From: Psococerastis gibbosa
Taxonomy: Eukaryota; Arthropoda; Insecta; Psocodea; Psocidae
Reading direction: 5' to 3'
NCBI GenBank assembly: GCA_963971405.1
Contig: OZ020493.1
Coordinates: 1,488,001-1,552,000 of the forward strand
DNA: 64,000 nt
Part shown: positions 54,947-64,000 of the stretch, one piece after another
How the letters are laid out: each line of letters starts with the position of its first letter
Position numbering within the stretch: the first letter of the stretch is position 1
Translations under genes and position numbers: made by a program
Notes under the pieces: generated by a model
What the model saw: the letters and a program-made list of their open reading frames with translations, nothing else
Database searches by the model: none
What the model was told of the DNA's origin: nothing

Positions 54947-55094
54947 GTTATACGGTAGACTATTGCAAATGCATACTTTTCACTCGTCAAATTTGAAGTT
55001 ATGAATGCGATATTTGTGAAATGCGTGACAAGCAGCCAACGGCTATTCTCTGAGGCCGGATTGACAGGTGGTTGGTGGCCAGAGAACCGACCTG
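54947..55094 (+). pseudogene. hAT-like exon with dimerisation block, copy 1
   Basis: Bounded by TTTTTCTTAACAG and CCTG|GTGAGC. The frame reads NAIFVKCVTSSQRLFSEAGL, matching the TS-SERLFS-AG core of the hAT dimerisation domain, then WWPENRP. There is a stop upstream in the same frame. The second copy is at 59131-59273. Confidence 0.6.
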
Positions 55095-55370
55095 GTGAGC
55101 ACTTAATGAAAAGACTCCCGCCTGCACGGTAGTCGAATATTAAGTGTGAGATCGCACATGCTTTCCTACTTCTAAATTTTACAATACGGATATTTGAGAA
55201 TGGCTCCTACCGTGCAACATGTCTGTCCAAGAGTCTTATGTGCTGCTAACAACTTTAACGTTCCTGATTTCAAAAGGTATTAAACGAAAGGTTCTTAGAA
55301 GAAATAATTGTTGCAATTGTTTATTTTATTTTCTTTATTTTTATATTTTATTGTTTTTCTTTGTTTCTAG

Positions 55371-55571
55371 CCTAAGGTTCCGTTAATGAGGCCGAGGCGG
55401 CGCTAGGAAGATATTTGGAGAAGCAGCAGCAGCCCGATATCCGCGGCAAAAGGGGAATGTTTCGCCCTCTCCGATATTGAATCCCAGAACTGAGGAGCAA
55501 AACTAGCGAGAGTCCCTTCCCGCTTCCACGGTACGTACAACTTGTCCAATAATGCTTTGACCTTATCACAC
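55371..55571 (+). pseudogene. duplicated exon-like segment, copy 1
   Basis: After a CTTTGTTTCTAG acceptor-like site it reads NEAEAALGRYLEKQQQPDIR then GKRGMFRPLRY and a stop. This could be the hAT segment that precedes the dimerisation block (EVxRYLE...). Near-copy at 58234-58445; diverged copy at 56816-56950. The match to copy 2 stops at 55571 and resumes at 56202. Confidence 0.5.
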
Positions 55572-56201
55572 TCCGAATACCACTAATTGGGACCTTCTAT
55601 AGATTAGAGTATTCCGAGTGGACTTATGAGAGGGGAATTATATATAAGCTTATAGGATGGTACCTAATACCTTATATTATATTAATACACTTAACATTAA
55701 TACCACATAATAACTTAGGGACAACTTGAGCACTTAAGGGACAAGGGGCAACATAATGAATTGGGGGGGGGGGGGCAACTTAGTTACATAAGGGCTACAT
55801 GATAACGCACTTACTCTTACATCCATAGGAGGTTACTCCTACTTGCACGGTGTATCAACTCACATGGTCAATCAGTTCTGTCTCCGTAGTTCTCACTCTG
55901 GACTCAATGATTCTTCGAACCCAAAGTTCTTGATTTATACATTATGGCTAAGGACATACGTGACGACCGATATAACGTAACTGCAAAGGCTTTCACGGCC
56001 GGAGTCAAATGAAGAACCAGTAGAATCCGGGCTGATGGGCCGTGGTCACTTTCTATTCGACCACGGCCCATCAGCCCGGATTCTACTGGTTCTTCATTCG
56101 ACCGATATAACATTTACACAACAGAGGTTTGGGTCGTCCGTCCTCAGCCCTGAGCCTAGGCGAAGAGCGTATGCTATTGTGTTATGCCTAGGGCGTAACA
56201 G
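55572..56201. other. insertion splitting the duplicated segment
   Basis: Not present in the copy at 58440, where the text is continuous. It contains a G-run (55760-55772) and the Penelope-like hairpin. GACC lies at both borders. Confidence 0.5.
55985..56100. repeat. perfect 40-bp hairpin of Penelope-like end sequence
   Basis: 56008-56047 and 56059-56098 are exact reverse complements around an 11-nt loop. The arms contain GGGCTGATGGGCCGTGGTC, and the left flank AAGGCTTTCACGGCCGG; both are typical of Penelope-like terminal repeats. ACCGATATAAC lies on both sides (55977 and 56100), possibly a duplication. Confidence 0.7.
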
Positions 56202-56815
56202 ACCTGTAGCTGCAATGTACAGCGAACTATGGCATTGTCTATGAAGACTAAAACGGATCCAAGAGTGGGGGTGATAAAGGAAATTATGCAATTGGCTCAC
56301 TACCCAACCAATGACAAAGTTAACTGTAAATTACAAGCAATGGAAACGATCGTGAGTGTGCAAATGTCCTACATTGGAAACAATTTTTAAAGTGTAGGCG
56401 ATATACGTTGCTACCTAGGCATATACATGTTTTTAGCCGAAAATGAGGTACTTCTCCCCCTCCACACTTTGTCAACTAGAAGCATTCTTGTCTTATTATT
56501 CTCTTCAAACTAATACTCAAAAAATTACGCCACGCCTAGCAGCAGGCATTGAAAATAAGAATAGGCTATCTTGAGGAAAGTGCCGATATCGCAACTTAGC
56601 CTATACCACAGTCCATAGATATTACATGCTCATGTTTTCCTACTTCTTTAAGTTATAATACAGATATTTGAGGACGGCTCCTATCGTACACATGCCCCTC
56701 CTACTACCTCATAACATGTAACCTGTAACGTGCCGAAAAAGTTATCGAACGAAAGGAATTTTTTCTTTTATTTGATCATTTTCTAAATATATTTTATTTC
56801 GTTCCTTATTTCTAG

Positions 56816-56950
56816 CCTGGGGTTCCAGCAACAACGCTAAGGGGACACTGAGAAGGTATTAGAAGATACAGCAGTAGCTTGACTACCCTGGAAAGTGGAG
56901 AATGTTTCGCCTCGTTCGATATTTGGGACGGCTACATGCTGAAGCTACTA
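56816..56950 (+). pseudogene. duplicated exon-like segment, diverged copy
   Basis: Acceptor-like CCTTATTTCTAG then CCTGGGGTTCCA. The same frame reads LRRY, KIQQ, LDYPGKWRMFRLVRYLGR with stops, parallel to 55371-55480 and 58234-58340. Confidence 0.45.
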
Positions 56951-57724
56951 TTTATTGAGCTGTAGAGAGTGGAAAGAAAAGTTATCCAAAGTGCAAAAAG
57001 GATTGTTGCCAAGTAAGTTTTCAATTTACATGGGAAGAATTAATCAATCGGAAGAGCTTAGCGGTCGATGCGATGCTGAACTCGTAGTTTTTTTCGACTC
57101 TGGAAGCGGATTTTTGTATTTACTAATTCCTACCCTTGAATTACCGGACACGACACGAAACCTATTTCAACCTGAAACGTTGTGACTACAGTATTTCTGA
57201 CTCAGAATAAAGTTTATCTACAGTGTAAAGTGTTCGAGTATCGAGAGCTGATACAACTAGGTGAGTTTAATATCTGCTTACTCCTGTTCTAATGTGATCC
57301 GGAGGAATTTCACGTCATAAACATAATAGACTACAAGACCATGGAAAAAGGTGAAATGAACCAACGTGAATAACGCTTAGAAGGCTGTTACTATATCATA
57401 AATAACTCTGGGCGCTATGCCGTCATTTCTGAGTGGTACAGGTGAGTGCGTGAGTAATTGGAATTTCTCAGGTATAAGTGAGGATTTGCGCATTACATCG
57501 CAAGCATTGCCTTCATGCAATGGTATGAATGAGGAGCGAATTGAGTGAATGTTGCGTTCGTACATACTTCAATATTTTTACCGTTATGTATGTATAAATT
57601 TATCTATTTAATTTTATAAAAACATTGTAATATTTATGTAAAAATTTTGTCGGTTAATTGTGAGAGTGGGCCGAAAGGCCCAAAATTCGCCCACATGGAA
57701 AATAAAGACAATTTTCTTTCTTTC
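56951..57724. other. unassigned, with a retroposon tail at the end
   Basis: A 76-codon ORF at 56955 matches nothing I know. 57660-57730 (GTGGGCCGAAAGGCCC hairpin, AATAAAGACAATTT, TTTC repeats) looks like a LINE 3' UTR with its tail. Confidence 0.45.
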
Positions 57725-58165
57725 TTTCATTCATGGCATTAAAGTCAGCTCACAGACTTGTTCGGTAAGATAGTTGTGTAGCTGTGCTAACCTGTCTATC
57801 ATATTCATATTGAACGATTCGTTTTATTTTATGTTATTTTATTTTTTATTACCATAATGTCCATTTCATAACTATGTCTAGTATTAACATAATTTAAAAT
57901 CAAACCAACGTTAAACCGCACACGGGTTAGTGCCTTGCGGTATATTCATTCATTGATTACTTAAACCGTTTCTATTGTTGGTATCAATAAATTATATTAT
58001 ATTTTATTATCATTACGAATCATGTCAATATGAGCATATAAGTAGAGGATATTCATCAACTGTTCTTGTGCGGGCTTGTGGTCGAGCGTTTAAGACGACG
58101 CCCCGGTTAGGCGTAAACCGTGGGTTCGAATCCCGCCAAGTCCAGTTATTCTATATCCTCTAATT
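57725..58165 (+). repeat. tRNA-like repeat, fourth copy (with an insert)
   Basis: GGCATTAAAGTCAGCTCACA and GTTGTGTAGCTGTGCTAACC are separated by about 200 bp of AT-rich insert from CATTACGAATCATGTCAATA, GCGGGCTTGTGGTCGAGCG and GGGTTCGAATCCCGCCAAGT. Confidence 0.75.
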
Positions 58166-58233
58166 TCAGTTCAAGAAATTTTTTATTTTATGTAATTTTT
58201 AATTTATATTTTATTGTTTTTCTTTGTTTCTAG

Positions 58234-58610
58234 CCTGAGGTTCCGTTAATGAGGCCGAGGCGGCGTTAGGAAGATATTTGGAGAAGCAGCAGTAGCCCGA
58301 TATCCGCGGCAAAAGGGGAATGTTTGCCCTCTACGATATTGAATCTCAGAATTGAAGAGTAATGAGGTGCCAAACGAGCGAGAGTCCCTTCCCAGCTTCC
58401 ATGTTGTGTTCAACTTGTCCACTAATGCTTTGACCTGTCGCTGCAATGTGCAGCAAACTATGGTATTGCCGATGATGACTAAAACGGATCCAAGAGTGGG
58501 GGTGATAAAGGAAATGATGCAATTGGCTCCCAAAGTGAGGTACTTCTCCCCCTCCAGTATTTGTCACCTGGAAGCATTCTTGTCCGTTTATCTCTTCTCT
58601 TTAAACTAAT
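58234..58610 (+). pseudogene. duplicated exon-like segment, copy 2
   Basis: Same acceptor (TTTGTTTCTAG), NEAEAALGRYLEKQQ, a stop, PDIRGKRGMF. It continues without the insertion seen in copy 1, through GCTGCAATGTGCAGCAAAC and GGATCCAAGAGTGGGGGTGA (compare 56212-56275). Confidence 0.5.
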
Positions 58611-59130
58611 GACTCCTACTATTTCATAAAATTACGCCACGCCTAGCAACAGGCATTGAAAATTAAAATAGGCTATCTTGAGTTAAGAGCCGATAACGAA
58701 ACATTGCCTATACCACAGGTATACCAAAGGTTTTCACGTTTTTGTTTTAATATGGTTATGATTATTATGATTAATTAATTATGATAATTAAAGATGCGCA
58801 ACGTTAAAAGTCTGTTGGTTCATGACCTACGATAGAAATTTATGGGTTGGCCGAGGTCAGCCATTAAGATCATCATGACTGCGGGTATAATAAAATATTT
58901 TCAATGACAGATAATACATGTAGAATAGGCCGTTCTCCAATTATTTTAAACTATTTGTGATTTACACATCGTCATTATAGGATAAATATTGGCAGGTAGG
59001 TCCTTTTTTACTAGTCAGCAGACACTCGCCGGCTGTTTGCGCCACCTACGTGGTACCTATCCGTTTGAAGATAATTAATTAGTTAAGACCATAATATGTT
59101 TCAAACAGGATGTTTTTTTTTTCTTTGCAG
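58611..59130. other. unassigned sequence
   Basis: Continues weak similarity to 56525-56600 (ATTACGCCACGCCTAGCA, AATAGGCTATCTTGAG). No gene. Confidence 0.4.
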
Positions 59131-59273
59131 GCTATACGGTAGGCTACTGCAAGGGCAATAGTATTTTTCATTCGTCGAATTTAAAGTAAAAAATGCGACA
59201 TGAGTGGCAAGCAGCAAATGGCTATTTTCTGAAGCCAGAATGACAGGTGGATGGTGACCAGAGAGCCGACATG
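59131..59273 (+). pseudogene. hAT-like exon with dimerisation block, copy 2
   Basis: TTTTTTTTTCTTTGCAG acceptor, ACATG|GTGAGC donor. The frame reads SSKWLFSEA where copy 1 has SSQRLFSEA, so it is more decayed. Borders and donor positions match copy 1. Confidence 0.55.
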
Positions 59274-59424
59274 GTGAGCATTTATTACTTATTCTATCGG
59301 TTTAAATTAGTTACACTGCAGCTACATAGTATACGAACTAACTTATCTTAAGAGGACATGGAATGTTGAAAATGAGCAGCCCAAAATGTGTTGTTTTTAT
59401 TGACTTTTTTTTATTGATTTTCAA

Positions 59425-59585
59425 TTTATCCGAAGTATAAGGAAGGCTTTCTGATGATCAAAATTTTCGATTCGGAGATTTCAATGGATTTACACGTTTT
59501 GAGGTCCCAGAAACCCAGAAAAGTGTTTTTTACGAAATGTCTGTCTGTCTGTTCATCGATTTCAGGGCAAACTACTCGGACTACG
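59425..59585 (-). repeat. REP-A 3'-end fragment, inverted
   Basis: TCAAAATTTTCGATTCGGAG, TTTTGAGGTCCCAGAAACCC, GTCTGTCTGTCTG and CGATTTCAGGGCAAACTACT. Confidence 0.75.
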
Positions 59586-59608
59586 GAAACATTAAGGCAT
59601 AAAAATTA

Positions 59609-60122
59609 GTGATAACTGAAAATAATGATTTTGGTGGAGCAGGAGCTGCTCTTTACAAATTGAAGGGCGGTGTATCGTTCAAAACTCTAAAGACAGTTTA
59701 TTTTGCTATGATCCAATCTGTTATCTCATACGGCATCTCAACCTGGGCCAGAGATGACAACAGCTACATAGACTCATTGCAGAAGTTGCAACACCGTATA
59801 GTTAAAAATCTATTATCCGCGAGATACTTAAAAAAGTACCAAACCGATAACTTGTTCACGCCATGTGACATACTCTCCCTCAGGAATTTACTGAATTACA
59901 AAATAATCATTATAATCCAACATTTACTAATACAAATATTCCGTACTACCCTACGAGAAACTGTCATAAACTCCCAATACCAGCAACCAGAAACAAGTAT
60001 GGTGACCGTACCAACTCAGTGTTTGTATCTAAATTATTTAACAGGATGCCTGATTACCTTCAAAATAAGCAGCGTATAGGTCAAGTCAAAAAATTAATTA
60101 AAAAATGGCTCCAAGTCGTATA
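59609..60122 (+). pseudogene. CR1-type LINE RT C-terminal fragment
   Basis: FKTLKTVYFAMIQSVISYGI then STWARDD, IDSLQKLQHRIVKNLLSA and FTPCDILSLRNLLNYKI, then a frame change near 59940 into NKYGDRTNSVFVSKLFNRMP and VKKLIKKWLQV. This is the same region as at 45755-46200 but from a different family. It abuts the REP-A fragment. Confidence 0.82.
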
Positions 60123-60599
60123 GAAACTAATAATTCTCTCTTTCTCTCTTATACCTTTACAATTAATTTACCTTATTTACCTTATATTACATATAATTAC
60201 TTATCTATATATAATATAATTATGATGATTGTTCAATTAATTGAATTAATTATTATAATTATATTATAATCTACTTTTTTCCTTATAATATACCTGTGTA
60301 CCTTAATTTTTAAATTCAAACCCGTAACAAACGGGAAACAAAAATAGTTATGGCATGTATTTGTTTGGGCCTAGGGCCTCATTGGGTGTTGCACCCGGAG
60401 GTACCTGCGCCGACACATAATTTGTTCATATTTATTTTTTTTTTCAATATATTTCCCTCACATGGTGGATTAACCAGTGAGGACAAACAAAAAAAAAAAA
60501 AACAAAAACAACAACCCAGTTTTTATATCCACGCTCCAATTAGTAAATAGTAAATTCATAATTTAATCAAGTCTATAGTAGACGTATTAAAGTCTGCAG
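60123..60599. other. AT-rich spacer before the tandem array
   Basis: No gene. 60360-60410 has a short GC-rich patch; A- and T-runs elsewhere. Confidence 0.45.
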
Positions 60600-63500
60600 C
60601 AGGCAGCTGTAGTACTAGCAGTGCCGGACTAACCATTGCCTTTTATTCTGACAGATGCGCTGTTTCAATTTACTAGTGCGTACAATGTATAACTAACTAT
60701 GAAAACATGTTCATCAATGCCCACACACGGTGGGAATTTTAACAGTGAAGCCAAACTCCAGAGAATTGCGGAAGACTTCCAAAAATTGGAGATCTACATA
60801 AATATTTGTGGGTGAGTACTTATGGACTCGGGGCGTACAGCTACAGCTATATAAATAATATATATAAGGAATAAGGAATATTTATAAGCAAGGAATATCC
60901 CAGTTTTTATTTCCACGCTCCAATTAGAAAATAGTAAATTCATAAGGTACTCAAGCCTACAGTAGACTTATCTAAAATCTACATAAATATTTGTGGGTGA
61001 GTCCTTATGGACTCAGGGGCGTAAAGTTTGAGGGGCTTGGCCCCCTCCCAGCCTCGAGCATTGTAAGACGTGGTTCATACTTCATGGTGCCCTTTGCAGC
61101 AATATGAATATAAGCATTTATATTTTAGCTTTGTAAAATTTACAGCTATATAAATAATGTAAACAAGGAATATTTATAAGAAAGGCATATATATAAGGCA
61201 TAACATATAGTAATAACTGAAAAAAATGATTATGGTGGTTAAACCAGTTTTTATTTCCAAAGTCCAATTAGTAAATACTAAATTCTTAAGGTACTCAAGT
61301 CTACAGTAGACTTATCTAAGTCTGCAGCATGCTGCCGTAGTACGAGCGGTGCAATTTTTACTTAGTAGGGAGCAAGCAAGCTGGCCGCCTTACCTAGTTG
61401 AATCCAGCGGACCAGAGCAGGTTCAAAGATGCAGACAACTTGCTCGTGTGCACAGAGCCGGTAGGAAAACGTGGTAGGACTTGTCCTGGTCACATCCAAA
61501 CTAATCGTGTGACTTCACTGTGTTTCCCAAGTGGTTCGGAATCCACTATAATCAGGAGGTCCACTGTCCTATGGGCCCACACCGTGGCCTTGGACTGTGT
61601 CCAACCATGCTACTACTATGAGCGGTGCAGGACTAACTTTTTTTTCTTACAGACGAGCTGTTACAATTTAAATGTACAATCATGAAAAAATGTTCATCAA
61701 TGGCCACACACGGTGGCACGAAAACCGGAGATCTACATAAATATTTCTGGGTGAGTACTAATGGACTCAGGGGCGTAAAGTTTGGGGGCTTGGTCCTCAA
61801 GTCTACAGTATACTTATCTAAGTCTGCAGCAAGCAGCTGATGTACTAGCTGCGCCGGAGTAACTATTATCTTTTGTTTTTCTTACAGACAAGATGTTTCA
61901 TTTTACTAGTGGGTACATTGGACAACTAATTATGAAAAAAATGTTCATCAATGCCCACACACCACGGGAATTTCATAAGTGAAGACAAACAAACAAAATT
62001 GTGGAAGACTTCCGAAAATCGGAGATGTACATAAATATTTGTGGGTGAGTACTTATGGACTCAGGGCCTTAAAGTGTGCCCCCCCCTCCCCCATCCTCGA
62101 GCATTGAGAGACGTGATTCATACGTCATGGTCCCCTTTGCAGCAATATGCATAGAAGCATTCCTAAAAAGGAGTATATAAAAAAAATTTAACCCAGTTTG
62201 TGGGTGAGTACTAATGGACTAGGGCCGTACAGCTACAACTATATAAATAATATATATAAGGAATAAGGAATATTTATAAGGAAGGAATAACCCAGTTATA
62301 ATTTCGCCAATTGCTCCAATTAGAAAATAATAAATTCATAAGGTACTCAAGTCTATAGTCTACAATCTAAGATCTACATAAATATTTGTGTGTGAGAACT
62401 TATAAACTCAGGCGCGTAAAGTTGGCCCAGCTGCGAGCATTGTACGACGTGGTTCATACTTCATTGTCCCCTTTGCAGCAATGTGCATAGAAGCATTCCT
62501 AATAAGGAATATATAAAAAAAATTTAACCCAGTTTGCGGGTGAGTACTTATGAACTCGGTGCGAACAGCTACACCTATATAAATAATATAGTTTTTATTT
62601 CCACGCTCCAATTAGAAAATAGCAAATAGTAAATTCATAAGGCTCTCAAGTCTACAACAGACTTATCTATGATCTACATAAATATTTGTGGGTGAGTACT
62701 TATGGACTCGGTGGGTACAGCTACACGCATATAAATAATATCTATAAGGAATAAGGAATATTAATAAGGAAGGAATAACCCAGTTTTTTTTCCTCGCTCC
62801 AACTAGTAAATAGTAAACTCTACTCTGCAGTAGACTTATCTAAGATCTACATAAATATTTGGGGTTGAGTACTTACGGACTAAGGGGCGAAAAGTTTGGG
62901 GGGGCTTCGCCCCCAGACCCCAGCCTCGAGCAGTGTGCGACGTGTTCCATACTTCGTTGTCCCCTTTGCAGCAATGTGAACACAAGCATTACTTTTTTAG
63001 CTTTGTAAAATCTACAACAATATAAATAATATAGAAGAAGAAGCTACAGTTATATAAATAATATATGTAAGGAATAAGGAAGGAATAAATCAGTTTTTAT
63101 TTCCTCGCTCCAATTTTAAAATACTAAAATCATAATTTACTCACGTCTACAGTAGACTTATCTAAGATCTATGATCTGCATAAATATTTGTGGAAGTACC
63201 TATGGACTCAGGGGCGTAAAGTTTGCCCAGCTTCGAGCATTGTACAACGTGGTTCATACTTCATGGTCCCTTTTGCAGTAACATGAATATAAAGACTTAT
63301 TTTTTAGCTTTATAAAATTTACAGCCATATACGTAATGTAAATAAGGAATATGTAAAAGGAAGGAATGCATATATATATAACCCAATTTTTATTTCCACG
63401 GCCTAATTAGTAAATAGTAAATTAAAGGTACTCAAGTCTACAGTAGACTTATCTAATTATTCAGCATGCAGGGGAAGTACTGGAAGTACCGGACTAACCA

Positions 63501-64000
63501 CTATCTTTTTTTTTCTAGCAGTCCGGCTGTTTCAATTGACTAGTGGGTAAAATGTTTGACTGATTATGAAAAAAATGTACAACAATTCCTACACACGGGA
63601 AGAATTTCAAAAGTGAAGACAAACTCCAGTGAATTGCGGAAGACTTTCGAAAATCGGACAACTACATAAATATTTGTGGGTGAGTACTTTTGGGTTCAGG
63701 GGCGTAATGTGTCCTTCCCCCAGCCTCGAGCATTGTAAGACGTGGTGGTTCATACGTCATTGTCCCCTTTGCACCATTATGAATAGTAGCATTCCTAATA
63801 AGGAATATACATAAAAGATTTAATACAGTTTGTGGGTGAGTACTTATCGACTCGGGGCGAACAGCTACACCTATATAAATAAATATATATGTAGGGAATT
63901 AGGAATATTTATAAGGAAGGAATAACCCAGTTTTTATTTGCAGACTCCAATTAGTAAAGTGTAAACTCATTTCAGCAGTAGGCATATTTAAGATCTACAT
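60600..64000 (+). repeat. complex tandem array with exon-like long units
   Basis: The array runs to the window end. Short units (about 160-180 bp) share GATCTACATAAATATTTGTG, GGGTGAGTACTTATGGACTC, AGCTACACCTATATAAATAA, TAAGGAATAAGGAATATTTA and CCAGTTTTTATTTCCACGCT. Long units add TCTACAGTAGACTTATCTAA, a pyrimidine tract with (T)ACAG, CTGTTTCAATTTACTAGTGG, ATGAAAAAATGTTCATCAAT and GAATTGCGGAAGACTTCC. The best long units are near 60590-60820, 61300-61760, 61800-62050 and 63430-63690. A piece of 5S SINE (61387-61565) is inserted. Some units also carry CAGGGGCGTAAAGTTTG, a hAT-like start. Confidence 0.85.
61387..61565 (+). mobile_element. 5S-derived SINE, 3'-truncated
   Basis: TGGCCGCCTTACCTAGTTGA, CTCGTGTGCACAGAGCCGG, then CCAAGTGGTTCGGAATCCAC and AATCAGGAGGTCCAC, matching 46464-46680 with a gap. 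Confidence 0.75.

Overview
This window is non-coding-rich, AT-rich eukaryotic DNA, most likely from an arthropod. The evidence is introns with GT..AG borders, long ORFs only inside transposons, tRNA- and 5S-derived SINEs, several non-LTR retrotransposon (LINE) clades, a Tigger/pogo transposon, hAT pieces and Penelope-like ends. Nothing looks bacterial: there are no operons, and the protein-coding traces are exons or transposon fragments. The species cannot be named from the sequence alone. Long G or C runs occur at many repeat sites and may be imperfectly assembled.

Layout. 0-14 kb is repeats: several copies of one ~0.9-kb dispersed element (here REP-A, carrying a GACA microsatellite and a poly-G tract), GC-rich CAGTGGCGTA-type (hAT-like) debris, a ~909-bp near-identical inverted repeat (7069-7977 and 11215-12123), and a higher-order tandem array with a 550-bp unit made of four ~137-bp subunits (12330-13880). 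At 14172-15416 there is an uninterrupted ORF with an alphavirus-like superfamily 1 helicase N-terminal half, read as an endogenous piece of a plus-strand RNA virus. It stops 11 nt before the ORF2 start of a LINE on the same strand. 16.8-26.5 kb holds RT fragments, a deleted hAT element (18107-19489), a decayed RNase H-bearing LINE (about 23400-25690) and, inside that LINE, a 384-bp MITE with TTA duplications. 26.8-28.05 kb is a composite of a 5S-rRNA-derived SINE plus REP-A, flanked by one perfect 14-bp duplication.

One probable host gene lies on the minus strand: exons 39919-39401, 38097-37759 and 29375-28920, all joining in phase 0, give a 433-residue protein I do not recognise. Its introns hold LINE 3' ends, a Tigger element (32780-34856), SINEs and a Penelope-like end with a degenerate hammerhead motif. 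40-45.7 kb is intergenic, with tRNA-like foldback repeats. 45.7-51.95 kb is a CR1-like LINE on the minus strand with a PHD-finger/coiled-coil/RRM-like ORF1; it is split by a 5S SINE (perfect 14-bp duplication) and by an unclassified 1.95-kb insertion. 52.2-60.1 kb has more LINE 3' pieces, duplicated hAT-like exons, a 40-bp perfect hairpin of Penelope-like sequence and further tRNA-like repeats. From 60.6 kb to the window end runs a complex tandem array whose longer units contain splice-site-like borders.

The most interesting system is the virus-LINE junction at 15.4 kb. Its order and orientation are those expected if a LINE reverse transcriptase switched template onto a viral RNA during integration.
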